In this document: piece by piece, positions 1 to 8,402 of the stretch
Layout of the letters: each line of letters starts with the position of its first letter
Position numbering within the stretch: the first letter of the stretch is position 1
NCBI RefSeq assembly: GCF_047238345.1
Contig: NZ_JBDFMQ010000001.1
Span: forward strand, 1,550,001 to 1,614,000
Direction of reading: 5' to 3'
DNA from: Shouchella sp047238345
Lineage (GTDB): Bacteria > Bacillota > Bacilli > Bacillales > Bacillaceae_D
Length of the DNA stretch: 64,000 nucleotides
Notes under the pieces: generated by a model
The model's input: only the letters and a program-made list of their open reading frames with translations
What the model was told of the DNA's origin: nothing
Databases searched by the model: none
Program-made: the position numbers and the translations under genes

Positions 1-551
1 GCATGGGTTTGCCTTCAACAGCACTTTATATTGTAGTAGCCGTTACGGCTGCACCGGCTCTAGTTGAAATAGGCGTTAATCCAATTGCTGCTCATTTCTT
101 TGTTTTTTGGTTTGGTGCTTTATCAAATATTACGCCGCCAGTTGCGCTTGCATCATTTACAGCTGCAGGAATTGCAGGCGCCGATGCAATGAAAACATCT
201 TGGACTTCAGTCAAGCTAGCATTACCAGGTTTTATTATTCCATTTATGATTGCATATAATCCCGTCATGGTCTTACAAGAAACAGCAGATCATTCACTTA
301 CGATCATGTCTGTTGCTGTCACACTTGTCACATCTATTATTGGGGTTTTTGCAATTGCTGTTGCTTTAAGCGGCTTTCTTTCCATTCACTTGCTTATCCC
401 TGAACGCATTCTTTACTTTGTTGGTTCGTTGTTTTTAATTGCTCCTGGTCTAACTAGCGATGCTATTGGTTTCCTCCTTCTCCTTTTTGCGACCATTTGG
501 CATTCAGTTCGTGCGAAGAAGGAACAGGCGAATATCGCTCCTCCAATATAA
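1..551 (+). CDS. TRAP transporter fused permease, C-terminal part (partial)
   Basis: This is the last ~182 residues of a gene that begins left of the window. It is hydrophobic with about four membrane segments, and the segment around SNITPPVALASFTAAGIAG is typical of the DctM-like part of fused TRAP permeases (TAXI type). Such permeases import organic acids using a cation gradient and a periplasmic or lipid-anchored binding protein, which is not visible here. The next gene, a FadR-type regulator, follows after 19 bases, and 2-hydroxyacid oxidases come after that, so a 2-hydroxyacid or dicarboxylate substrate is a reasonable inference. The family call is fairly sure; the substrate is not. Confidence 0.75.
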   Translation, partial: MGLPSTALYIVVAVTAAPALVEIGVNPIAAHFFVFWFGALSNITPPVALASFTAAGIAGADAMKTSWTSVKLALPGFIIPFMIAYNPVMVLQETADHSLTIMSVAVTLVTSIIGVFAIAVALSGFLSIHLLIPERILYFVGSLFLIAPGLTSDAIGFLLLLFATIWHSVRAKKEQANIAPPI

Positions 552-570
552 ATGAAAGGTGGTTGTGTAA

Positions 571-1278
571 ATGGCCGGTTTAATCGAAAGAAAGAAAGTT
601 TCTCTCCAAGTTTTAGATCATTTAAAGGAAATGATTGGTCAAGAACCATACGTAAGTGGGGCAAAACTCCCTTCAGAAATGGAACTGGTTGACATGTTTC
701 AAGTGAGCCGTGCACCTATAAGAGAGGCGTTAACCGTACTTACGGCAATGGATGTCATTGAGTCAAAGCAAGGTGGAGGACGTTGGGTAAAAAACGTTCA
801 GCTTATTTCTATGATGGAGCACGTAAAGCTTGGTACGGTCTCTGTTGAAGAAGTACACGGACTGTTAGAAATGAGACATATTATTGAGACAGAAGCAGCT
901 GCACTAGCAGCCCTCCGCGCAGATGAAGATGATTTTTTTGCTTTAGAACAAGCGTTAATTGCTTTTTCGGAGACCGTTGCATCTGATCAAGTTATAGGAA
1001 GTGAAGCAGATTCTCATTTTCATTTTGTTCTCGTAAATGCAGCGAAAAACCCTTTTTTGACGGCCACATTAGAGAACACAAAAGAATTGTTAAAAGACGC
1101 CATTGACTTTTCCTTACGCCTAAACATCGGTAAAGTTGAAAAAAGACGTAACGTGTATGAAGAACATCAAGCCATTTATGAGGCCGTTGTGGCGAGAGAT
1201 ATAGAAGCTGCAAGGGAAGCGATGAATACTCATTTAACAAATGTTCGCAAAAAATTAGGAGATCCCAAGGTTCTATGA
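571..1278 (+). CDS. GntR/FadR-family transcriptional regulator
   Basis: This 235-residue protein has an N-terminal winged helix (about residues 8-75, with SRAPIREALTVL as the recognition region and a GGGRWV wing) followed by an all-helical FCD ligand-binding domain. That is the usual FadR-subfamily size and layout. FCD regulators commonly bind organic acids and repress nearby catabolic genes. It lies between the TRAP permease and the GlcD gene and appears co-transcribed with both, so it probably controls this operon in response to its substrate (inference). The start is supported by an AAAGGTGG ribosome-binding site. The stop overlaps an alternative upstream ATG of glcD. Confidence 0.85.
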   Translation: MAGLIERKKVSLQVLDHLKEMIGQEPYVSGAKLPSEMELVDMFQVSRAPIREALTVLTAMDVIESKQGGGRWVKNVQLISMMEHVKLGTVSVEEVHGLLEMRHIIETEAAALAALRADEDDFFALEQALIAFSETVASDQVIGSEADSHFHFVLVNAAKNPFLTATLENTKELLKDAIDFSLRLNIGKVEKRRNVYEEHQAIYEAVVARDIEAAREAMNTHLTNVRKKLGDPKVL

Positions 1279-1292
1279 AAAGGAGAGAAACG

Positions 1293-2711
1293 ATGCGACC
1301 AAACAAAGAAAGGACGTTGTTAGAAGAACTTCAACAAACAATTAATTCAGAACGAATTCTTACATCGCCTGAAGATTGTGTCAGCTATGGGTTTGATGCT
1401 TCATTTGGTGCCTGCACGCCAGATGTTGTTGTTCAAGCTTGCTCTACTGACGAGGTTGTTACAGTGATGAAACTGGCAAACAAATACCTTGTCCCTGTTT
1501 ACCCTCGTGGACAAGGGACGAGTTTAAGCGGGGGGCCTATTCCCGTTAAAAGGGGCCTCGTTCTTGATTGTTCACAATGGAACAACAAGCTGACCATTAA
1601 TTCCGACGATATGATTGCAATTGTGTCTCCAGGTGTGCTGACATCAAAAATTGACGAAGAGGCTGAACAATATGGATATATGTATCCTCCAGATCCGAGC
1701 AGTGCTCACGTATCTACAATTGGAGGCAATTTAGCTGAAAATGCAGGCGGACCGAGAGGATTAAAATATGGCGTCACAAAAGATTACGTATTGGGGTTAG
1801 AAATTGTCACACCAGAAGGAGAGGTTGTTCGTACTGGTGGAAAAACAGTGAAAAATGTGACTGGCTATGACCTGACGAAACTAATTGTTGGGTCGGAAGG
1901 GACTTTAGCTGTCATTACAGAGGCGACGTTGAAATTAGTACCTAGACCGAAGGCAACCAAAACGCTACTTGCGTTGTTTGATGAAATTGTTGATTCAGGT
2001 AAAGCGATTTCCGCTCTTTTAAAAAGTGGTATTATCCCTGCAAAAATGGAGCTAATGGACCAGGCCTCCATCCAAGCGGTAGAAGCCTATGAACCAATCG
2101 GTCTACCACTTGATGTGGATGCACTCCTATTAATAGAGTTAGACGGGCACCCTGTTGCTATTGAAGAAGAGATTTTAGAAGTGGAACGTTGGTGCCAAAC
2201 GATGCATGCGCGGGAAGTGAAAATTGCTGAAACCGAGGAGATGGCAGCTGAGTTTTGGAGGGCAAGAAAGATGGTCTCTCCAGCAATCGTACGCGTTAAG
2301 CCAACGAAAATTTCAGAAGATGCCACAGTGCCGAGGAGTAAAATTCCGGATATGTTTGCAGCGTTAAAAGAAATTAAGGATTTGTATCAAGTTGATCTAG
2401 TCGTCTTCGGCCATGCAGGAGACGGGAATCTCCATCCAAACATTATTGCTGATGTCCGAGATCGTGAAGAGATGGAAAGGGTAGAACAAGCAGTAGCAGC
2501 TATTTTTAAAGCAGCCATTTCGCTTGGTGGAACATTATCAGGGGAACATGGAATTGGTACGATGAAAGCACCTTTTATGGAGATGGAAGTGGGGGAAATG
2601 GGATTAGATTTAATGAAGCGGGTAAAGCAAGCTTGGGATCCAAATAACATTTTAAATCCAGGTAAAATTTTTCCAGATAAGGGCCAAAAGTTGGTGCTGA
2701 CAAATGGCTAA
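1293..2711 (+). CDS. glcD: FAD-linked 2-hydroxyacid oxidase, GlcD-like subunit
   Basis: This is a 472-residue FAD-binding-4 flavoprotein of the GlcD/D-lactate dehydrogenase family. The FAD-binding region includes YPRGQGTSLSGG and IGGNLAENAGG, and the C-terminal domain carries SGEHGIGTMKAPF and the closing WDPNNILNPGKIF. It oxidises a 2-hydroxyacid such as glycolate, D-lactate or D-2-hydroxyglutarate to the 2-oxoacid. Electrons would pass to the adjacent Fe-S subunit. I chose the ATG at 1293 because AAAGGAGA sits eight bases before it; an in-frame ATG at 1275 lacks such a site. The end overlaps glcF by 8 bases, implying translational coupling. The exact substrate is not shown by sequence. Confidence 0.85.
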   Translation: MRPNKERTLLEELQQTINSERILTSPEDCVSYGFDASFGACTPDVVVQACSTDEVVTVMKLANKYLVPVYPRGQGTSLSGGPIPVKRGLVLDCSQWNNKLTINSDDMIAIVSPGVLTSKIDEEAEQYGYMYPPDPSSAHVSTIGGNLAENAGGPRGLKYGVTKDYVLGLEIVTPEGEVVRTGGKTVKNVTGYDLTKLIVGSEGTLAVITEATLKLVPRPKATKTLLALFDEIVDSGKAISALLKSGIIPAKMELMDQASIQAVEAYEPIGLPLDVDALLLIELDGHPVAIEEEILEVERWCQTMHAREVKIAETEEMAAEFWRARKMVSPAIVRVKPTKISEDATVPRSKIPDMFAALKEIKDLYQVDLVVFGHAGDGNLHPNIIADVRDREEMERVEQAVAAIFKAAISLGGTLSGEHGIGTMKAPFMEMEVGEMGLDLMKRVKQAWDPNNILNPGKIFPDKGQKLVLTNG

Positions 2712-3981
2712 GTGGGCTTATGAAGAAACATTTGACTGCGTTCAATGCGGATATTGTTTGCCGGCATGTCCAACTTATCAAACGATGGGAAAAGAAACAC
2801 ACTCCCCACGGGGACGTATTAATCTCGTGAAAATGGCTGCTGAGGGAAAGATCGAAGCTCGTGCATTAAAAGAACCGATTGAGCTTTGCTTAGGCTGTCG
2901 TGCATGTGAATCCGCATGCCCGACAAACGTAAAGTATGGGCGAATTTTAGACTCAGCGAAAGAAGTGTTAGCCGAAGAACAGCAGCAATCGGTCGCAAAA
3001 AAAACAGTGGAAACCTTAATTTTTCGTGCGGTTCTTCCCTCTCATTCAGTGTTACGAACAGCTGGTTTTGGTTTGCGCTTCTATCAAAAGAGTGGCCTGC
3101 AAAATATGATGCAGAAAAGTCGTTTACTGTCAATGTTTCTTCCTGAAAGTTTAGCAGAATTTGAAATGATTTTGCCGAAAGTAAAAAAAGCGCAGAGAAA
3201 CAACAAGATTATGCAGAAAACCAATAACCCCATGTACAAAGTTGCGTATTTTACAGGCTGTTTAATGGACACGATGTTTGCTGAGATCAACGATCAAGCT
3301 ATCATGTTGCTTGAAAAGGTAGGGTGTAGAGTAGAAGTCATAAGTGGTCAAGGTTGTTGTGGTGCGTTACAGCATCATGCAGGTGATTTACATACGGCCA
3401 AAGAACTGGCAAAACAAAATATTCTTGCTTTTGAAAAGGGAGAATTTGATTTTATCGTTTCAAGTATCGGTGGCTGTGGCGCAATGTTAATGGAATATGA
3501 TGAACTATTTCGAGAGGACGAAACATGGCGTAAACGAGGAGAAGCTTTTTCAATAAAACATGTGGATGTTTCATTATTGTTAGTAAAATGTGGCTTCAAA
3601 TCAACTCGTGCAATAGATCAAACTGCAGTGTACCAACCTTCATGTCATATGACCCATGTTCAGAAAAATAGAACGGCCCCATTAACGCTTATTCAATCAA
3701 TTCCAGGCTTAACCTATAAAGAAGTACCGAAACAAGAAATGTGCTGCGGATCAGCAGGGATTTATAATTTGTTGCATTACAAAGAAGCAACGGACATTTT
3801 AGATATGAAAATGCCTCATGTCACAAATGTAAAGCCTGACATCATTATTACAACCAATCCTGGATGCCATTTGCAAATGAAGCTTGGTGTGAAGCGAGCG
3901 AAATTGTCAAAGCAAATCGAAGTAAAGCATCTTGTAGAGGTATTGGCTCTATCAGTAGAGGAGGAGACTGCGAGTGTTTGA
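2704..3981 (+). CDS. glcF: Glycolate/2-hydroxyacid oxidase iron-sulfur subunit GlcF-like
   Basis: This 425-residue protein starts with two ferredoxin-type 4Fe-4S motifs, CVQCGYCLPACP (about residues 11-22) and CLGCRACESACP (about 62-73). Two CCG (cysteine-rich) domains follow, with GCCGALQHHAGD and MCCGSAGIYN. This is the arrangement of GlcF and other heterodisulfide-reductase-like electron-transfer subunits, which carry electrons from the FAD subunit towards the quinone pool at the membrane. It overlaps glcD upstream by 8 bases and the LhgO gene downstream by 8 bases, so the three are almost certainly one translation-coupled operon. Confidence 0.87.
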   Translation: MAKWAYEETFDCVQCGYCLPACPTYQTMGKETHSPRGRINLVKMAAEGKIEARALKEPIELCLGCRACESACPTNVKYGRILDSAKEVLAEEQQQSVAKKTVETLIFRAVLPSHSVLRTAGFGLRFYQKSGLQNMMQKSRLLSMFLPESLAEFEMILPKVKKAQRNNKIMQKTNNPMYKVAYFTGCLMDTMFAEINDQAIMLLEKVGCRVEVISGQGCCGALQHHAGDLHTAKELAKQNILAFEKGEFDFIVSSIGGCGAMLMEYDELFREDETWRKRGEAFSIKHVDVSLLLVKCGFKSTRAIDQTAVYQPSCHMTHVQKNRTAPLTLIQSIPGLTYKEVPKQEMCCGSAGIYNLLHYKEATDILDMKMPHVTNVKPDIIITTNPGCHLQMKLGVKRAKLSKQIEVKHLVEVLALSVEEETASV

Positions 3982-5170
3982 TTACATCGTAATCGGCGGA
4001 GGTATCGTTGGTTTATCTGTTGCATATGCGATTCAACAAAAAGAACCAAACGCCACCATTCAGCTAATTGAGAAAGAGAAGGAAGTGGCAAAGCATCAAA
4101 CTGGAAACAATAGTGGCGTTATTCACTCCGGTATTTATTATAAGCCTGGTAGTTTTAAGGCTCGATTTGCGAAGGCTGGAAGTGAATCGATGCGTACTTT
4201 CTGCTTGGAACATTCACTTGATTTAGACATTTGTGGAAAAGTCATCGTTGCAACGGATGACAATGAACGCGAACAATTACATAAGCTTTATAATCGGGGT
4301 CTTGAAAATGGCCTTAATGTTAAATGGTTGACTAAGGAAGAGTTACTCATCATTGAACCTCATGTGAATGGTGTTGCAGCAGTACAAGTGCCAACAGCTG
4401 GTATCGTTAATTATAAACAAGTTTCGGAAAAGCTCGCCTCTCTCATCCAAAAAAAGGGTGGCCAAATCGCGTTAGCTGAAAAAGTTCAAACCATTCAAGA
4501 GCATAAGGATGATATTGTGGTTGTAACAAATTACAAAACGTATAAAAGTAGATACCTGATCAACTGCGCTGGTTTGCAGAGCGATCGAATTGCTAAGCTG
4601 GCTGGATACCACTTAGACATGAAAATCATCCCGTTCCGAGGTGAATATTACAAATTAAAGCCTGAGAAACGCTACCTCGTGAAGCATTTAATTTATCCTG
4701 TACCGGATCCAAATTTTCCTTTTCTTGGCGTTCATTTTACGCGAATGATTGACGGAGAAGTTGATGCAGGGCCTAATGCCGTTCTTTCTTTCAAACGTGA
4801 AGGGTATAAAAAAACGGATATAAGCGTGAAGGACTTGAGTGAGACTTTAAGTTATGGTGGTTTTTGGAGAATTGCAAGGAAGTTTATGAAGGAGGGTGTT
4901 ACAGAGATGAGACGCTCTTATAATAAAACGTTATTTGTGAAAAATTTACAAAAACTAATTCCAGAGGTTCAAGAAGAGGATTTAATTCCAGGTCCTAGTG
5001 GTGTCCGCGCGCAAGGTTTAACTGTTAATGGCGAACTTGTTGACGATTTTCACATTGTTACAGGAAGGCGTAGTTTACATGTATGCAACGCTCCATCCCC
5101 TGCTGCAACAGCCGCGCTCGAAATTGGAAAAGAAATTGCAAAAAGAACGGATCACTTTACGAACGTGTAA
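3974..5170 (+). CDS. lhgO: L-2-hydroxyglutarate oxidase LhgO-like FAD protein
   Basis: This 398-residue DAO-type flavoprotein has the N-terminal dinucleotide-binding motif VIGGGIVGLSVA and the family signature TGNNSGVIHSGIYY around residues 37-52. The C-terminus has GVRAQG and a HVCNAPSPAATAALEIG stretch, as in LhgO (YgaF). These enzymes oxidise L-2-hydroxyglutarate to 2-oxoglutarate. It starts with GTG inside the end of glcF and is the last gene of the operon before a terminator. Having a GlcD/GlcF pair next to it suggests that both stereoisomers of a 2-hydroxyacid are handled here, but that is inference. Confidence 0.82.
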   Translation: MFDYIVIGGGIVGLSVAYAIQQKEPNATIQLIEKEKEVAKHQTGNNSGVIHSGIYYKPGSFKARFAKAGSESMRTFCLEHSLDLDICGKVIVATDDNEREQLHKLYNRGLENGLNVKWLTKEELLIIEPHVNGVAAVQVPTAGIVNYKQVSEKLASLIQKKGGQIALAEKVQTIQEHKDDIVVVTNYKTYKSRYLINCAGLQSDRIAKLAGYHLDMKIIPFRGEYYKLKPEKRYLVKHLIYPVPDPNFPFLGVHFTRMIDGEVDAGPNAVLSFKREGYKKTDISVKDLSETLSYGGFWRIARKFMKEGVTEMRRSYNKTLFVKNLQKLIPEVQEEDLIPGPSGVRAQGLTVNGELVDDFHIVTGRRSLHVCNAPSPAATAALEIGKEIAKRTDHFTNV

Positions 5171-5202
5171 AAGAGGCTAGGGTGATTTCGATCGTAACAT
5201 AG

Positions 5203-5249
5203 AAAAGATGCATCTCGAACGCTGTAGCGCGCTCGGGGTGCATCTTCTT
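5203..5249. terminator. Bidirectional terminator between lhgO and the carnitine operon
   Basis: A long hairpin with arms AAGATGCATCTCGA and TCGGGGTGCATCTT (G-U pairs allowed) sits between two convergent genes. It is A-rich on the left and followed by TCTTAAT on the right. It probably ends both operons. Confidence 0.65.
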
Positions 5250-5251
5250 AA

Positions 5252-5722
5252 TCATTTTCTTCGAATGCCGATTACGGTATTTGCTGCTTTGGGCCATTCA
5301 CTTTTTTTGGCATGAGAGATTTGTGCAATCTTTTCTTCAACTTCTTGAGGAAAAGGAGCTGGAGAATGAGAAGGTTGGTTCATTCCCATAATCATTTGTT
5401 CACTTGTGGCAAGTACGTGATGATCGCAATTTTTTAACTCCACCCACACATGTATCCTTTTGGAATCCCGGTCTAGAATAAGGACGGAGGCGTGTAATGC
5501 CTCTTCTTGATGAGCTTCAGCCAAATACTTAATATGATTTTCAAGAGTGAAGATCGTGTACTGATGCTTCTCACGACCTGATTCATCGAGGCCAATGACG
5601 GCCATAAGTTCTTCGAGGGCTAAACTAAATACACGAGCGTATTCTGCGTCATTCATATGGCCGTTGTAATCAACCCATTCAGGAAGTACTTGACCTTTCC
5701 AGAGATTATGACTGTCTTTCAT
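5252..5722 (-). CDS. Hotdog-fold thioesterase, probable betainyl-CoA thioesterase
   Basis: This 156-residue protein is a single hotdog domain of the 4-hydroxybenzoyl-CoA thioesterase type, with the conserved WVDYNGHMNDAEYARVF segment (about residues 16-32) that holds the active-site Asp/His region. It overlaps the upstream 3-hydroxyacyl-CoA-dehydrogenase-type gene by 17 bases. In some carnitine-degrading bacteria a thioesterase of this kind is fused to L-carnitine dehydrogenase and hydrolyses betainyl-CoA to glycine betaine. Here the two are separate but overlapping genes. The function is inferred from that context; the fold call is stronger than the substrate call. Confidence 0.75.
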   Translation of the reverse strand: MKDSHNLWKGQVLPEWVDYNGHMNDAEYARVFSLALEELMAVIGLDESGREKHQYTIFTLENHIKYLAEAHQEEALHASVLILDRDSKRIHVWVELKNCDHHVLATSEQMIMGMNQPSHSPAPFPQEVEEKIAQISHAKKSEWPKAANTVIGIRRK

Positions 5723-6677
5723 AAGCTAGCACCTTTTCTGAGGGCCAAAAGCCTTCTTCTTCAAGTATCTGCATGAGCTTCATCAAAAAGCGGTCTCGTC
5801 GGTGTTCCATATCACTGATGCTAATGTCGCCACACTGTAACGACGTACCATCAATGACTTTGTTTTTTAATTCGTCTGTTAATTCAGGGGCAATAAGTCG
5901 TGTCCATGGGAGTTTTAGAGCTGGTCCAAATTGCTCTAACATGTGTTTCATTCCGTCATTTCCACCAGCAAGGTGTAAGGTAAGGAAAGGACCCATAAGC
6001 GCCCAACGTAAGCCGGGACCATAAACAATGGCTTTATCAACTTCTTCAGTTGTCGCTACGCCATCATTCACAATGTGCAACGCTTCTCGCCATAGTGCTT
6101 CCATTAAACGATCCCCAATGTGCCCATCAATTTCTCCAGACATCACTAGAGGCTTCATATTTAATTGGTCATAAAGCTGGTTCGCCTTTTCCAATGTTTG
6201 CGAAGATGTTTGTTTTCCACCTGCAATCTCAACTAAAGGAATGAGATAAACGGGATTAAACGGGTGTGCAACAATGACACGCTCTGGATGATGGGAACAA
6301 CCTTGTTGCAAAACAGAAGGCATATAGCCGGATGTAGATGAGGCGATAATGGCTTCTGGTTTTGCAAAAGAATCAATGGAAGCAATTACGTCTTTTTTTA
6401 AATCTTCTCTTTCTGGAACATTTTCTTGAATTAAATCAGCTGATGCGACTGCATCGGAAAGCTGATCAGCAAATGAGAGATTGTTTAATGATGCTTGGGG
6501 ATGGAGTCCGTATTGGGCTAAAGTTGGCCAAATTTCGGTTAACATTGTACGTGTTTTTTCTTCTGCTTGAGGGGCAGGGTCGTAAGCAATGACTCGGTGT
6601 CCGTTTGCAAGAAAACGAGCAATCCAACCGTTGCCGATTACGCCTGTCCCAACTACAGCCATCGTTTTTTGTTCCAT
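5706..6677 (-). CDS. L-carnitine dehydrogenase (3-hydroxyacyl-CoA dehydrogenase family)
   Basis: This 323-residue NAD-dependent dehydrogenase has an N-terminal Rossmann motif (VVGTGVIGNGWIARF, about residues 8-22), the conserved STSGYMPS and VAHPFNPVYLIPLVEI segments of the 3-hydroxyacyl-CoA dehydrogenase family, and a helical C-terminal domain. The size and the YGPGLRWALMGPF segment fit L-carnitine dehydrogenases, which oxidise carnitine to 3-dehydrocarnitine in the cytosol. Flanking genes encode a beta-keto acid cleavage enzyme and a thioesterase, the next two steps of the carnitine-to-glycine-betaine route. A generic hydroxyacyl-CoA dehydrogenase cannot be excluded without assay, but the cluster argues for carnitine. 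Confidence 0.8.
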   Translation of the reverse strand: MEQKTMAVVGTGVIGNGWIARFLANGHRVIAYDPAPQAEEKTRTMLTEIWPTLAQYGLHPQASLNNLSFADQLSDAVASADLIQENVPEREDLKKDVIASIDSFAKPEAIIASSTSGYMPSVLQQGCSHHPERVIVAHPFNPVYLIPLVEIAGGKQTSSQTLEKANQLYDQLNMKPLVMSGEIDGHIGDRLMEALWREALHIVNDGVATTEEVDKAIVYGPGLRWALMGPFLTLHLAGGNDGMKHMLEQFGPALKLPWTRLIAPELTDELKNKVIDGTSLQCGDISISDMEHRRDRFLMKLMQILEEEGFWPSEKVLAYERQS

Positions 6678-6693
6678 GTTAATAAACCTCCTT

Positions 6694-7578
6694 TTAGCGT
6701 ACAGGTTTTTTTAAGTTTAAGAGTTCACGAGCTTCCTCTGGCGTTGCTGGTTCCAGTTGTTCTTTTTGGAGTAAATTCACAGCCTTATCGACAAGCTGTT
6801 CATTTGTTCCAAGAACGCCTTTATCAAGATAGAGGTTATCTTCTAAACCAACACGTACGTTTCCGCCTAATTTAGCAGCTTCGATTAGGATGGGAAGCTG
6901 TAAACGTCCAATTCCAAATGCGGACCACGTGGCGCCATCCACAATTCGCCCGCGCATATACTCGATCGTTTCTCGATCTGCGTCTGCTCCCCATGGAATA
7001 CCTAAACAAAATTGGTACATTGGGTTCTCCGCAATTAAACCTTCAGCAATTAGTTGATTAGCAAGCCGAATATGGCCTGTGTCAAACACTTCTAGTTCAG
7101 GCTTTACACCGCTTTCTTTAATGAGTGTTGCGTGTTCACGCAGCCATGATGCTGGTCCAAGATAAACGTGATCACCGAAATTAAGGCTTCCACAATCTAA
7201 TGTACAAATTTCGGGAAGGAGTTCACCAATTGGCTCGTGTCTTTGGATAGGTGTTTGAATGTCTGTACCTGGTCCACCACGTGTCGGGTCTTCTACATTC
7301 GGAACAAAATCACCGCCACCGCCGGCAGTAAGGTTAATGATTATGTCCGTTTCTGCTTCACGAATCCGTTCAACTGTTTCACGAAAAAGCTCCACATCAT
7401 GACTTAATTTTCCTGTTTGTGGATCGCGTACATGAATATGCGCAATGGCAGCTCCAGCTTTTGCTGATTCAATCGCTGAATAGGCAATGTCCTTTGGCGT
7501 AATGGGAACATGAGGGCTTTTTTTGGTTGTATCACCTGCTCCTGTTAAAGCTGCGGTAAGAATACGTTTAGATGTCAT
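6694..7578 (-). CDS. Beta-keto acid cleavage enzyme (BKACE), probable dehydrocarnitine cleavage
   Basis: This 294-residue protein belongs to the BKACE (DUF849, 3-keto-5-aminohexanoate cleavage) family. Visible features are AALTGAGDTTKKSPHVPITP at the start, the metal-site region AAIAHIHVRDPQTG (about residues 42-55), NLTAGGGG and a C-terminal SAFGIGR. Family members condense a beta-keto acid with acetyl-CoA to give acetoacetate and a new CoA ester. With dehydrocarnitine the products would be betainyl-CoA and acetoacetate. The gene overlaps the regulator gene upstream by 11 bases and is followed 16 bases on by the dehydrogenase gene. The substrate is inferred from these neighbours. Confidence 0.82.
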   Translation of the reverse strand: MTSKRILTAALTGAGDTTKKSPHVPITPKDIAYSAIESAKAGAAIAHIHVRDPQTGKLSHDVELFRETVERIREAETDIIINLTAGGGGDFVPNVEDPTRGGPGTDIQTPIQRHEPIGELLPEICTLDCGSLNFGDHVYLGPASWLREHATLIKESGVKPELEVFDTGHIRLANQLIAEGLIAENPMYQFCLGIPWGADADRETIEYMRGRIVDGATWSAFGIGRLQLPILIEAAKLGGNVRVGLEDNLYLDKGVLGTNEQLVDKAVNLLQKEQLEPATPEEARELLNLKKPVR

Positions 7579-8152
7579 GGTTTTGTTCCTCCTTGTCTTT
7601 TGGGTGGACGGGAACTAATTGAAAAATATCGCCTGATTCAAAACAATCAACGAGTCGATCAATCCAGTTATAATAAGCAGTCCAGTCATCTAGCTCTTTT
7701 GTCATCATTTGATGCTTCTTAAGAATGTCGGCTGAGGGGTCATGACCCATATCTTCTTCGATGTCTTTTAATTTATCGCGCAAGCGACGTTCAAGTGCCA
7801 TATTACGGGTAATGACTTCCTTCCAACTCGTCGTAAAAAGAGAAATAAAGGTTTGTACATAATCACTTTCTACATTGTAGTGTTCTTTTCTACTTCCTTT
7901 TACAAACTCTTTTTCAGCAATATTTAATGAAATCATCTGTCGCATAACTTGGCTCATTCTAGTTTTGCTCATACCCGTTTTATCGGCAAGGTCATCAAGT
8001 GTCATTGCTTGTCGATTCATATAGATAATGCCTAGCAAACGACCAACGGTAGATGATACGCCAAAGGTTTCCATATTATTGGCAACGCGATCAGCGATAA
8101 GATCTTCGCACGCCTGTAGGTCATCGAGAAGAGTTTCTTTTGATTTCGTCAC
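7568..8152 (-). CDS. GbsR/OpcR-type MarR-like regulator
   Basis: This 194-residue protein has a MarR-like winged helix (about residues 30-100, with LLGIIYMNRQAMTLDDLADKTGMSKTRMSQVMRQM) and the longer C-terminal helical part seen in GbsR and OpcR. In Bacillus subtilis GbsR senses choline and represses gbsAB and opuB, and OpcR represses opuC. Here the gene heads the carnitine operon and is divergent from opuC-type genes, so it is a good candidate to control both. It starts with GTG at 8152 behind GGAGG. A 36-base palindrome at 8271-8306 in the divergent region is its likely operator. The effector (choline, carnitine or betaine) is unknown. Confidence 0.83.
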   Translation of the reverse strand: MTKSKETLLDDLQACEDLIADRVANNMETFGVSSTVGRLLGIIYMNRQAMTLDDLADKTGMSKTRMSQVMRQMISLNIAEKEFVKGSRKEHYNVESDYVQTFISLFTTSWKEVITRNMALERRLRDKLKDIEEDMGHDPSADILKKHQMMTKELDDWTAYYNWIDRLVDCFESGDIFQLVPVHPKDKEEQNHDI

Positions 8153-8270
8153 AGCCTAACCTCCTACAATCAAATCAGAACTAACCTTACCATAGTTTTA
8201 GCGAAAGACAAAAAAACAAATAGGTGAGCATTATGGAGAAAACGAGCGAAATTTTAAGTTAAATCGCTAT

Positions 8271-8306
8271 GTAAACTTTGTGCAATTTATATTGCATGAA
8301 GTTTAC
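8271..8306. promoter_or_regulatory. 36-base palindrome, candidate GbsR-type operator
   Basis: The left arm GTAAACTTTGTGCAAT and right arm ATTGCATGAAGTTTAC flank a TTAT centre. Fourteen of 16 pairs are Watson-Crick and the other two are G-T. It lies in the 250-base region between the divergent regulator and the opuCA gene. A repeat this long is more than a terminator would need and has no T-run, so a protein-binding site is more likely. Confidence 0.6.
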
Positions 8307-8402
8307 GTTAATACACATGATTTTGCGATTTTCTTTTTAAATCATGCTTTGTCTATAATTTAAGGGTGCGTAAGAGAGCGGAAACATTTGGAGGTATGTG
8401 AC

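Noticed and set aside
413..715. Minus-strand open frame overlapping the TRAP permease end and GntR gene
   Set aside because: It lies opposite two well-supported genes, has no ribosome-binding site and shows no family pattern.
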